A stretch of 64,000 bases of DNA, from assembly GCF_000169175.1 (NCBI RefSeq), contig NZ_AAWS01000051.1, forward strand, positions 1-64,000, given 5' to 3'. This DNA comes from Microscilla marina ATCC 23134 (GTDB lineage Bacteria > Bacteroidota > Bacteroidia > Cytophagales > Microscillaceae). Shown here piece by piece: positions 51,646-60,389 of this stretch. A model generated the notes under the pieces. It did not search any database. It was not told the origin of the DNA and worked only from the letters and a program-made list of their open reading frames with translations. The position numbers and the translations under genes are program-made. Every line of letters starts with the position of its first letter. The stretch's first letter is position 1.

Positions 51646-54606
51646 TCATATGCCAATACTAAATAGCAAGAAATCAAACTTGTGTGGGTTGGCGATGCCA
51701 AAAGTGCCAGCATCCAACAAATAACTATAGCGCACCCCCATATCTATTTCGAGCAAACGCAAAGCGCGTACATTAAAGGTAAGTTCTACACCAGTAGATT
51801 GCATAAGGCGAGTATTGGTCACCCCATTAAAAGTATTGATTAAGTCGGAGTTGAGGCGGGTTACATCATAAAATAAATTGGCTTTGATCCGTTTGAAAAA
51901 CAGCAAGGGACCAATGGCTACGTCAGGGTAAGCAATCGGAAAAGTATAATTGAAACCGTATTTGGTGGCGTTGTCTTCAAACCAACTGCCATAGCCCCTG
52001 GAGTAAGGAAAATAGTTGACAAACTTATAGGCATTGCTGAAGTTTTCTGCTTGAAAAGCTGTAGAAAAATACATGCTGTGGTTTTTGGCAAACCCTGGTA
52101 AATACAAATTGAATATTCCTAAAAATACATTGCCCGAATTTATATCAGTGTTAAGGGTAGTTCTGTACCTTAGGTCCCAATACAGCCAAAACCGAGGGTT
52201 GATGTGTTGCAAGGCCCTTTGTTGTTGCATATTGTTGGTAAACCTCAGCTCCAGGGCTTGCATACTTGTTTTTTGAAAAGGTTCAAAGCTGAGGTTTTGG
52301 CGGGCAAACTGTCCTGCGGTGCTCCCGGTAAGTGTATCAAACTGCAAAATCCGGGTGTCTTCGTTGTCGAAGTTTACGCTGATTTGATGAAAAGTAGCCG
52401 ATAAACGCATACGGTTAAAGTTGCTCCCCCCCGAAAAGTTGATGGGCAACTCTAACCCTGCCGAATAGCGGTCTTCTTGCCACTTTTGTTCGTTGAGCCC
52501 AAAAGTAATGGTAGTATCATTAATAATTGCTGAGTTGGCATTGACCCGACTACGGTTAAGGCGTTGGTAACTCCCCTTGATCACCGGGTAAAGCTCGGCG
52601 TATCTAAGGTTTGCTCCATAAGATACCGTACGTTCGTTGGTATTGTAAAAAGCCCCTACGTTTGCCGAAAGCGTGCTGAATTTATTATCAAACAATAGAC
52701 GGGCGCCATATTCTGGATGCAATACTGAAAAAATCAAACTATGTGGATTGATAATACCTGTCCATTTATTGTATTTTTTTACCTTGAATTTTTCTTCTCC
52801 CACCTTGTCAAAAATGCTTCCGCCTTCTTGCTCGCTGATAGTTTTATAAAAGTCAGTGCCTCCTGTAAGTGTTTGGGTGTTTTGTACCACTTTCCAATCG
52901 GCAGGTTTCAACGGCATTTTAGACACATTGTAACCTTTGGGGCTAAACTCGCTCATATACAGAGTTTTGCCATCGGGCGATACGTGGGGGTAAAAAGCCC
53001 CTTGTTTGACTGAGCTTACCTGATAGACTTGCCTGGAGCCCTGCTTGACCACAAAAATATTATTGATTCCAGTATACGCCCCCATAAAAAACACATAGTC
53101 GCCTTGAGCATACGGATAAGCAATAAGTACTGAGGTAGGGTTGGTCAAAGCGGTGGTTTGCCCACTGTTGGTGTTGATTCGCTGCAATTGGTTTTGTTCT
53201 TTTTGCTGGCGTACTACTACAATGTGGTGGTTGTCTGCCCAACGCGGAAACGAGTAGAAATAGTTATGAGGGTTGGCAAGTTTTTTTAGCACCTTGCCCT
53301 CAGTATCTAACACTACCAGGCTATAGGTCAAGTTGGGGCTTATTTCTACTGCGATAATTTTTGACCCATCGGGCGAAAGCGCCGGAGCAAAATAACGACT
53401 GCGATGCGTGATTTTTTTCTTGCGTTGGGTTTTTAAATCATACAGTTTAATTACCGAATAGTTTTTGAGCCCCCACCGGGCGTGGTAGCCCATTTCTGCC
53501 CAGCACATTTTGCCTCCATTGACCGAAAGACTGGTATTTACATCAAAATTAATCCCCGAAAGGGTCAAACGTTTCTCGGTGCCATCGGGCAGTATCTTAT
53601 AATAAGTTTTTACCTCATTGTACCCATCTTTGAGCACCACCAGGCTACCATCGGCTTGTACATGAGGAAATTGGTAATTGACGACTGTTCGTTTTTTTTT
53701 CTGGTTAATTTGTGTAGTAGGCGTATAAGTCAGGCGGGTGGCTTCTGACTGCCAGACACTGTCCAGTTCGTTTACCATTTGCTTATACATACGCTTGGTG
53801 GTAAGTCCGGTGCGGCGCTTAAGGCTACGGCTAAATGGATAAAACAGCCCCCGGTACCGTACCGCATCTTGCATGACCCCAGCCCACAGGGTTTCACCAT
53901 ATTTACGCCTGCCATAATTGATCATGTGGTACCCCAGGTTGTAATGGTCGGGCACAAAATCGTTGAGCGAACCAGCCCCCGCTTTTTCGTAGCCATACTT
54001 GATACCATTGGCCAACAAAGTACGATATTCCATATTAAAGCCTGGTTGCCTGCCGCGTCCATTATTACTTAAGGCAGTTTCGCTTACTACCGCGTCACCC
54101 TCAAAATACCATCGGGGCAATACTGCCCCAATTACTCCGCCCCACGGCCACGAGCCCAACAAAGTTTTGGCGAGTCTGGTAACCCCTCTTATAGAGTTAC
54201 TAAACTGCTTGGCGTGGCGGTACTCATGAATAGCCAACATGTCGAGCCAGTCAGACGGCCCATTGAACAAAAACTGGGGGGGAGCGAGGTAAAACTCTGA
54301 CCTATAGGGGCCAGGAGTAACAAAACCATTGGGCGCTACAGTTTGGTTTTGCAAAAATATGGTAATGGGCTTCATCTTGTTTCCAATGCTTTCATTAGAG
54401 TTGCTCCATAGATAATGTACTATATTTGCCACTCGTTGCCCTTGTTTTTCCAGGTTGCGCGGAAAAACTACCCTTACTTTATCGGTTTTTATTTGACTCC
54501 ATTTCAGCGAAAGTGGGTTTAAGCCCAATTCATTGGCAGGTATTTGTGCGAATGCCAAAGGAAGGAATAACAGGTAAAAGAGAATTGTCAAGTAAATTTT
54601 TTTCAT
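51646..54606 (-). CDS. Outer-membrane protein with HExxH domain, beta-propeller and barrel-like C-terminus
   Basis: A 986-aa exported protein (signal peptide 1-20, LLFLPLAFAQ). The N-terminal domain has LDMLAIHEYRHAKQFSNS with HExxH at about residue 127 and WYFEGDAVVSET about 40 residues later, the spacing expected for a gluzincin zinc peptidase. Residues about 310-610 are a TolB/PD40-like propeller (FAPALSPDGSKIIAVEI, FYPHVSPDGKTLYMSEFSP, FPHVQADGSLVVLKDG). Residues about 640-986 are amphipathic strands ending in FDFLLFSIGI, like a beta barrel that anchors it in the outer membrane. It may be a surface protease or a peptidase-fold binding protein. It stands alone. Substrate unknown. Confidence 0.78.
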   Translation of the reverse strand: MKKIYLTILFYLLFLPLAFAQIPANELGLNPLSLKWSQIKTDKVRVVFPRNLEKQGQRVANIVHYLWSNSNESIGNKMKPITIFLQNQTVAPNGFVTPGPYRSEFYLAPPQFLFNGPSDWLDMLAIHEYRHAKQFSNSIRGVTRLAKTLLGSWPWGGVIGAVLPRWYFEGDAVVSETALSNNGRGRQPGFNMEYRTLLANGIKYGYEKAGAGSLNDFVPDHYNLGYHMINYGRRKYGETLWAGVMQDAVRYRGLFYPFSRSLKRRTGLTTKRMYKQMVNELDSVWQSEATRLTYTPTTQINQKKKRTVVNYQFPHVQADGSLVVLKDGYNEVKTYYKILPDGTEKRLTLSGINFDVNTSLSVNGGKMCWAEMGYHARWGLKNYSVIKLYDLKTQRKKKITHRSRYFAPALSPDGSKIIAVEISPNLTYSLVVLDTEGKVLKKLANPHNYFYSFPRWADNHHIVVVRQQKEQNQLQRINTNSGQTTALTNPTSVLIAYPYAQGDYVFFMGAYTGINNIFVVKQGSRQVYQVSSVKQGAFYPHVSPDGKTLYMSEFSPKGYNVSKMPLKPADWKVVQNTQTLTGGTDFYKTISEQEGGSIFDKVGEEKFKVKKYNKWTGIINPHSLIFSVLHPEYGARLLFDNKFSTLSANVGAFYNTNERTVSYGANLRYAELYPVIKGSYQRLNRSRVNANSAIINDTTITFGLNEQKWQEDRYSAGLELPINFSGGSNFNRMRLSATFHQISVNFDNEDTRILQFDTLTGSTAGQFARQNLSFEPFQKTSMQALELRFTNNMQQQRALQHINPRFWLYWDLRYRTTLNTDINSGNVFLGIFNLYLPGFAKNHSMYFSTAFQAENFSNAYKFVNYFPYSRGYGSWFEDNATKYGFNYTFPIAYPDVAIGPLLFFKRIKANLFYDVTRLNSDLINTFNGVTNTRLMQSTGVELTFNVRALRLLEIDMGVRYSYLLDAGTFGIANPHKFDFLLFSIGI

Positions 54607-54814
54607 ATCAATTGGCGCAACAAGTGCAAGCTATCATTTGGTTTGTAGCAACAAATAAATTGTTAAATCGCCTAATATCCAAGTTTATTGCGTAGGGGTG
54701 GAGCTACTTTTGTCAAAGTAACCCATTGATTTAGTAGGGTGTGTTGCTTAACAATAGCTGCAGGAAATTCATCAGTTTTGATTAAATTTGTTGATGAAAA
54801 ATTTACATTGATTT

Positions 54815-55678
54815 ATGGAAAAATTTATCAATCCATTCACTGATTTTGGCTTCAAAAAACTATTTGGTGAAGAGGTAAATAAGGATTTGCTCATTGATTT
54901 TTTGAATGAATTGCTTAGGGGAGAACAAACGATCAAGTCGCTTAACTACCTTAAAAATGAACATTTATCAAGTGCTCCTGGCGACAGAAAAGCTATTTTT
55001 GATTTATACTGCGAAAATGAGCAGGGAGAAAAATTCATTGTGGAGCTTCAAAAGGTAAAACAAAAGTATTTTAAAGACCGCAGTATCTACTATGCTACTT
55101 TTCCGGTGCAAGAGCAGGCAAAATCGGGTGATTGGAATTTTCAACTCAATGCGGTGTATACCGTGGCAATTATGGATTTTGTTTTTGACGATATTCAATC
55201 GAATATATTTCATCACCAGGTAAAGTTAGTAGACCTTGCCACCCAGCAAGTGTTTTATGACAAACTTCAGTTTATCTATTTAGAGATGCCCAAGTTTAAC
55301 AAAACAGAAGATGAACTTCAGAGCCATTATGACAAATGGATGTATTTGCTCAAAAACCTGAATAAACTTCAGCAAAGACCCCAAGCTTTACAAGAGAAGG
55401 TGTTTCAGAAGTTATTCAACGCGGCTGAGATTGCCTTGTTTGACAAAAACGAACGATTTGCTTATGAGGATAGCTTAAAATATTACCGTGATTTGAAAAA
55501 CTCTTTGGATACTGCCTGGGAGGAAGGTTTGGAAAAGGGAAGAGAAGAGGGGCTGGAACTAGGGGAAAAAAGAGCCAAGGTGCAAACCGCCTTGAAAATG
55601 AAAAAAGCTGGGTTGTCGCTTGAGGAAATCAGCCAGTTTACCGGATTGAGCATTGAGCAAATTCGGCAGTTGGTTTAA
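54815..55678 (+). CDS. Rpn-family PD-(D/E)XK nuclease (transposase-like)
   Basis: Recombination-promoting nuclease / PDDEXK_2-type protein. It opens with the family hallmark FINPFTDFGFKKLFGEEVNKDLLIDFLNELL. The nuclease core is RKAIFDLYCENEQGEKFIVELQ, giving D...E-x-Q as the PD-(D/E)XK signature (Asp about residue 67, Glu-Leu-Gln about 80). RSIYYATFPVQEQ and VAIMDFVF follow. The C-terminus has a variable charged helix (EEGLEKGREEGLELGEKR) and a short LSLEEISQFTGLSIEQIRQL helix-turn-helix. Members promote RecA-independent recombination and are often many per genome. A TAAATTTG box (54783-54790) precedes the ATG. Confidence 0.9.
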   Translation: MEKFINPFTDFGFKKLFGEEVNKDLLIDFLNELLRGEQTIKSLNYLKNEHLSSAPGDRKAIFDLYCENEQGEKFIVELQKVKQKYFKDRSIYYATFPVQEQAKSGDWNFQLNAVYTVAIMDFVFDDIQSNIFHHQVKLVDLATQQVFYDKLQFIYLEMPKFNKTEDELQSHYDKWMYLLKNLNKLQQRPQALQEKVFQKLFNAAEIALFDKNERFAYEDSLKYYRDLKNSLDTAWEEGLEKGREEGLELGEKRAKVQTALKMKKAGLSLEEISQFTGLSIEQIRQLV

Positions 55679-55703
55679 AGCTTTATGCCAAAAACTCATT
55701 TTT

Positions 55704-56114
55704 ATGGAAGACCAAAACCTTAAAGAAATCAATGTGTTGGTTCAGCGTTTTTTTAGCCTTTTTACCAACACAGCTGGCAGTAAGCCACAAGTAGACTACA
55801 TCAGGCACCTGTTCATTGAACAAGGCATTATCATCAATGCTACTTCTTTGCCTGTCCATATTTATGATCTTGAGGGGTTTATTGTGCCTCGCAAAGAATT
55901 GTTAAGTGATGGTACCTTGACTGATTTTTCGGAGTGGGAAACGTCACACAATACGACCATCGTTGGCAACATTGCTCAGCGTTATATTTGTTACCAAAAA
56001 TCGGGTAAACTAAACGGCGAACCTTTTGAAACGAAAGGGGTGAAAAATATGCAGTTAATTAAAATAAACGAACAGTGGAGGATAGTATCAGTCACTTGGT
56101 TTGATGAGGCATAG
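55704..56114 (+). CDS. NTF2-like (SnoaL/DUF4440-type) protein
   Basis: 136 aa from ATG 55704 (MEDQNLKEINVLVQRFFSLF); the longer frame from 55653 overlaps the nuclease gene and is unlikely. The pattern is helix EINVLVQRFFSLFTN, a mid strand/helix pair VDYIRHLFIEQGIIIN, and a late strand ending WRIVSVTWFDE, the typical closing strand of NTF2-like cone folds. ETSHNTTIVGNIAQRYICYQ provides the middle strands. It begins 26 bp after the Rpn gene on the same strand, perhaps co-transcribed, but the functions look unrelated. Ligand or reaction unknown. Confidence 0.65.
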   Translation: MEDQNLKEINVLVQRFFSLFTNTAGSKPQVDYIRHLFIEQGIIINATSLPVHIYDLEGFIVPRKELLSDGTLTDFSEWETSHNTTIVGNIAQRYICYQKSGKLNGEPFETKGVKNMQLIKINEQWRIVSVTWFDEA

Positions 56115-56243
56115 CAGAGGGTAATAATTAAAAAGCAGGCAGTCATCATCATCAAGTTATTTTTTACCATCCAATGAATAACCGGTAGCTTGCTGCTCAT
56201 TCTATTTTGATTGTGAATATTTTGCCCTATTTTAGACTTCTAA

Positions 56244-57947
56244 TTGTCTTTGTCTGATAAACTTTTTGCAGACTACTCATTAAAAGTAAAGCTCGTTTTA
56301 AATATGTTGATGACCGAAAACGCTGACCAACAACTACAGGCGATTTCTGTGGATGAAATCAAGGAGGTTTTAAGTAAAATAGCCGCTGAACGTTACGATC
56401 GCATGTATATACCGCCAGAAGCTGACATACATAGGAGTAATTATTTTTATGTCAAGTTTGAGGGCAAAGAGGTGATCAGGCAAGCCTACCGGGTTAACTT
56501 CCCCTATTTTGGCGCCATTCGCAATAGCCTGAGTGCCTTTGAAGGTGGCAAAGAAAAGTTTGGTAAAAAAGCTGTCATTGAGTCCGAAAAGCTGTTCGAG
56601 ACCTTGTCGCAGGTATACAATATTGAACCAAACGTATTTGATGTTGAAAAATATGACAAACACTGGGAGTCTTTTCCGCTAGAGCTGCAATATGGAAAGA
56701 TCGCAGAAGCACAACCCAAATATTTTTTGAGTGAGCTTACTTACCACCAAACCTGCGAAACCTGTAATGGAGAAAAATACGAAGATTGCCCCAACGAAGC
56801 CTGCAAAGGCAGGCACGAATGGGACTGTGATACTTGCGAAGGAGAGGGCAACGCCGAGTGTGCCCGTTGTGATGGTACTGGAGAAATAAGCTGTGACGAA
56901 TGCAAGGGCAAGGGACGCAAAGATGAGTTATTTAATGGCAGACTGCAGTTGGTAGAGTGTGACCAATGTGGCACTTCGGGCAGACTGACCTGCCCGGTAT
57001 GTGAGGGTGAAAAGGTATTGATATGCAAAGCTTGCAACGGAGATGTAAAACAAACTTGTGACCAATGCTATGCCGAAGGCGAAGGAAAGGGTAAAATAGA
57101 TTGTCCCGAATGCCAGACTATAGGCGAAACTGCTCAGGTGGTGTATGTCACTACCGAAGTAAAAGCTCACCAATTGGAGGACTTGGTACTGAAGGGTGAA
57201 AAGTTGAACGAAGAGTTTGTGACTGAAGAGCTGATACTGGATCATTGTGATAAAAACGGCAGACTACAAATGCTCTACCACGACCCCTTTAGTCAGTTTG
57301 ACGCTAAAGGGGGAGATGCCGAAAACCAGCACGACGAATACAGCAAAGAACTTTGTGCTAAAATAGCTAAAAACCTAGGCGTTTTTACGGCAGAAGAAAA
57401 GGTATATTATGAGGTAATTCCCTGCATACAGATAGACTACACCCATATCCTTACCAACACCCGCCACCAGTTAAGCCTGCTCAACGTGTTTAAAAATCCA
57501 GAAGTGGTTTTTCATTCTGAGCCCGAAAAAATAATTGGTTCAGGGGTAGTGTCTAATTCTGCCAAGGTAGCCAAAAAGTTTTTTACCAAAGTTTTTAACA
57601 CCAAAGGCTACCAGTCGAAAGAAGACAAGAAAAACGAAATAGTGCTCATGATCTATCTTATGCGGGCAGATGGGGTGATCTCGGAAGAGGAAAAAAAGTA
57701 TGTGGCAGACTATATAGGCGACCTGGATGCTTTTACCAATGCAGAAAGGCAACAGTTTTTTGATTTGATGAATGTTCGAATTTTACCCGAACTAACCGAA
57801 AAAGAGGTGGAGTTTAGCAGCGAAGAAAAAAGCAAAGAAGTGTTGATTAACCTGAAGACATTGGCAAAAACAGACGGCAACTTTGCCTCTAAAGAAGAGA
57901 TGCTCATTAATAAAATAAAAAAGATGATGGAAGAACAAGCGGAATAG
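56244..57947 (+). CDS. DnaJ-type zinc-finger protein with TerB-like C-terminal domain
   Basis: About 567 aa. The N-terminal about 165 residues are an unassigned alpha/beta domain. Residues about 170-290 contain many CxxCxGxG-like motifs: CETCNGEKYEDCPNEACKG, CDTCEGEGNAECARCDGTG, CDECKGKG, CDQCGTSGRLTCPVCEG and CKACNG, far more Cys pairs than the four of DnaJ itself. The C-terminal about 110 residues (MIYLMRADGVISEEEKKYVAD, LAKTDGNFASKEEMLINKI) are TerB-like helices with the acidic DG motifs. The start is uncertain: the frame opens at TTG 56244 and the first ATG is 56304. A tellurite-resistance link is not implied; TerB is a general membrane-associated signalling domain. Confidence 0.8.
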   Translation: MSLSDKLFADYSLKVKLVLNMLMTENADQQLQAISVDEIKEVLSKIAAERYDRMYIPPEADIHRSNYFYVKFEGKEVIRQAYRVNFPYFGAIRNSLSAFEGGKEKFGKKAVIESEKLFETLSQVYNIEPNVFDVEKYDKHWESFPLELQYGKIAEAQPKYFLSELTYHQTCETCNGEKYEDCPNEACKGRHEWDCDTCEGEGNAECARCDGTGEISCDECKGKGRKDELFNGRLQLVECDQCGTSGRLTCPVCEGEKVLICKACNGDVKQTCDQCYAEGEGKGKIDCPECQTIGETAQVVYVTTEVKAHQLEDLVLKGEKLNEEFVTEELILDHCDKNGRLQMLYHDPFSQFDAKGGDAENQHDEYSKELCAKIAKNLGVFTAEEKVYYEVIPCIQIDYTHILTNTRHQLSLLNVFKNPEVVFHSEPEKIIGSGVVSNSAKVAKKFFTKVFNTKGYQSKEDKKNEIVLMIYLMRADGVISEEEKKYVADYIGDLDAFTNAERQQFFDLMNVRILPELTEKEVEFSSEEKSKEVLINLKTLAKTDGNFASKEEMLINKIKKMMEEQAE

Positions 57948-58037
57948 TGCTGGTTTGCCCAAACAATTAATTTTATTAACCAGCCGCTTTTAGAACAATA
58001 ATTGATAGGGTAATGGTTACAATACTCCACAGTGATT

Positions 58038-58321
58038 TTAGTCAAAGTTGTTTACTGATTAACTTTGTTGAGCACCGATATACATCGGTATCTAAGGACT
58101 CGCCAGAGGCTCGGTTATCAGTTATTTATGAATTTAAAAACTATTTAACTGGGTGTTTAGGCATAAAACCGAAACACTTTTGAAAATAAAGTGAGTACGC
58201 AATCTTAATATAAAATACTGATTAACTTCGTTGAGCTCACAAGTTCGGTTTACAGTATTTAATAAGGTGAACATTTACTCGAATCAGCTATGGACTATCG
58301 ACTAAATACTATGGACTATTG
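58038..58321 (+). repeat. Long dispersed repeat, copy 2
   Basis: Matches 49161-49419, with an extra segment (TTAACTTCGTTGAGCTCACA) after AATACTG. It fills most of the 57948-58461 spacer; the rest shows nothing. Confidence 0.9.
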
Positions 58322-58461
58322 TGGTTAGCAATACACACAAAATAACCTTAAATGGTTTTCTGCGTTTTTATGAAAACCTACACGGTTTAGGAATATAAAG
58401 ATTGAGAGTTCTCAATTGGAGCTGGTATAATACTCAAACTGCAAATCAAATTAACGGATAC

Positions 58462-58851
58462 ATGGATAATCTGTTTATAAAAGGAAAAGACGAAAGACCT
58501 CAAGTAAACTTCAATGCTGAAACAGGGGTGTTAGAGCTGTCACGCAGTTCTTACCCTGAGTACACTAAAGACCTTTACCAACCTGTAATGGATTGGCTGG
58601 ATAAGTTTCTTGGAGAAGGTGGCAAAAAAGTGGAGTTTAATTTCAAGATGGACTACTTTAACACCAGTACATCGCAACGCTTTCAGAAGATTATCAAAAA
58701 ACTGGAAGACTATCACCAAAAAAAGGAAGGAGAGGTAACTATTAATTGGTATTACGAAAAAACCGACATTGATATGTTTGAGAATGGAGAAGACTACTCA
58801 AAAGATGTACAGGTCACGTTTAATTTGATTGCCTACGAAATGGAGGATTAG
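58462..58851 (+). CDS. SiaC-like (DUF1987) regulatory phosphoprotein
   Basis: 129 aa from ATG 58462 (MDNLFIKGKDERPQVNFNAE); the upstream 20 codons lack family resemblance. The DUF1987 pattern is complete: GVLELSRSSYPEYTKDLYQP, WLDKFLGEG, VEFNFKMDYFNTSTSQRFQK and VTINWYYEKTD. In Pseudomonas, SiaC is phosphorylated by the kinase SiaB and dephosphorylated by the PP2C phosphatase SiaA, and controls a diguanylate cyclase. The phosphorylated Thr of SiaC lies in the NTSS stretch; here it corresponds to FNTSTSQ. No SiaB-like kinase is adjacent, but two SpoIIE phosphatases and a HAMP-GAF sensor are in the window. Confidence 0.85.
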   Translation: MDNLFIKGKDERPQVNFNAETGVLELSRSSYPEYTKDLYQPVMDWLDKFLGEGGKKVEFNFKMDYFNTSTSQRFQKIIKKLEDYHQKKEGEVTINWYYEKTDIDMFENGEDYSKDVQVTFNLIAYEMED

Positions 58852-58880
58852 CCTTCCGTTAAAAGCATTCAAGAAAAAAC

Positions 58881-58917
58881 AAAAAGCGCAACTATCTGAT
58901 GATGGTTGCGCTTTTTT
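58881..58917. terminator. Intrinsic terminator between convergent genes
   Basis: AAAAAGCGCAAC and GTTGCGCTTTTTT form a 12-base stem around a 12-base loop. It separates the SiaC-like gene (ends 58851) from the DUF1501 gene (ends 58949). Confidence 0.85.
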
Positions 58918-58948
58918 ATTGATCACTTTCAAACAAACTACTATAAAT

Positions 58949-60154
58949 TTATACAAATTTTAGCTTTTCAAAATTCTTGCCTAAAATCTTTTGATCGTTC
59001 ACTTTCAGGTGTTTATCCAACAAAGTAGCATACACACTCCTAAAGTCAACACTGTATTTCAGGTCACCCTTGTCAAGATCTTTCAGGTTGGGCGATTCGT
59101 TGTAAACGCCTACCTTTTGCAGTTTGCCACCTATTACAAACAAATTATTGGCGGTGCCGTGGTCAGTGCCATTACTTGCATTTTGTTTCACCCTGCGCCC
59201 AAACTCCGAGAAAGTAAGAATGAGCACCTCATCCAGCCGATTGTTTTGCTTGAGGTCATCTACAAAAACCTTCATAGCGTCAGCATAGGTTTTGAGCAAG
59301 CGTTCTTGCCGCCTTTGTTGTTGCACGTGCGTGTCAAACCCCGTCATTTCGGCATAATACACTTTGGTGTCAATGCCCGAAGTAACCAGACCGGCAATAG
59401 TTTTGAGCCTTTGAGCAAAAGCATTGCGCGGGTAATTGGCTTTACTGTTGTACACCTTAGCCTTTTTGTGAATATATTCAGCCGATGATACTGTTTCAGC
59501 AAGGGTTTTATACAAATAGCTCACGTTTGAGTCGTGGTGATGCGCGTTTTTTTGTTTGGCGAGCATTTTTAGCCCGTCATTTTGGGTACTTTTGTATAAC
59601 TTATTAGGATTAGTCAATGCCAAACCTTTGATGCGTGCTCCCTTGGTAGCCAGGCTCAGGGTGTCGTCTACCTCTATTACTTCGTGCGCTGTACGGCAAT
59701 CGTTGGCACATTCAGCATCGAGATACCTACCCAGCCAGCCTGTAGTCAGGTATTGGTCGGCATCGCTGGCAGTTTGCCATATATCCATAGACCTAAAGTG
59801 CGATCGGTCAGGATTGGGGTAACCTACATTGTTAACCACCGATAGCCAGCCTTGGTCATAAATACTCTTGAGCCCCGACAACACCGGGTTAAAGCCCAGT
59901 TCATCATTGAGTTTCAATACCTTGTTTTTGGGCACCGCAAGGCGGGGGCGTAACTCGTAATATACATCATTGCGAAAGGGAACCACAGTATTCAGTCCGT
60001 CGTTTCCGCCTGAAAGTTGTATAACAATCAGTTTTTTATGATGATTGATCGGGCTATTCATTTGGGCAACTTCGTAGGCTTTCAGAAAACCTGGAATAAG
60101 CATAGTACCTGCTGAAGCCAGTGCCGAACGTTTGATAAATTTTCTTCTGTTCAT
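58949..60154 (-). CDS. DUF1501-family exported protein (Tat signal)
   Basis: 401 aa. The N-terminus MNRRKFIKRSALASAGTMLI is a twin-arginine-type signal. The family core is LIVIQLSGGNDGLNTVVPF, PDRSHFRSMDIWQTASD, EMTGFDTHVQQQRRQ, LILTFSEFGRRVKQNASNG and TDHGTANNLFVIGG, in the alkaline-phosphatase-like (sulfatase) superfamily order, with the conserved DHG near the end. It is exported folded across the inner membrane. Downstream of the DUF1800 gene on the same strand with a 235-bp gap; this pair occurs together widely in Bacteroidota and Planctomycetota and probably forms a functional unit, of unknown substrate. Confidence 0.93.
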   Translation of the reverse strand: MNRRKFIKRSALASAGTMLIPGFLKAYEVAQMNSPINHHKKLIVIQLSGGNDGLNTVVPFRNDVYYELRPRLAVPKNKVLKLNDELGFNPVLSGLKSIYDQGWLSVVNNVGYPNPDRSHFRSMDIWQTASDADQYLTTGWLGRYLDAECANDCRTAHEVIEVDDTLSLATKGARIKGLALTNPNKLYKSTQNDGLKMLAKQKNAHHHDSNVSYLYKTLAETVSSAEYIHKKAKVYNSKANYPRNAFAQRLKTIAGLVTSGIDTKVYYAEMTGFDTHVQQQRRQERLLKTYADAMKVFVDDLKQNNRLDEVLILTFSEFGRRVKQNASNGTDHGTANNLFVIGGKLQKVGVYNESPNLKDLDKGDLKYSVDFRSVYATLLDKHLKVNDQKILGKNFEKLKFV

Positions 60155-60389
60155 AAGTTTTTAGAATCTAAGGAATGGTGAGAAATTAAATTACCATTCT
60201 TGAGGTAGAGGTTTTGTTTTGAGACGAGGCTAAAAATAACGAAGTATCAAGGCAATAAATCACCTCTCAGAGTGTAAATTTATTTTTGAACAATTCCTAA
60301 GTAGCGGCAAGCGGTTAGCCATAAGCTATGAGTGTATCTGTTCGTAAATATTCCTGTAAACTTGGTTTTAACTGAGTGTGCTCTATATG
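60155..60389. repeat. Spacer between the DUF1800 and DUF1501 genes with a short repeat
   Basis: GGCTAAAAATAACGAAGTAT (60228-60249) also occurs at 27313-27335. Nothing else recognised. Confidence 0.45.
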
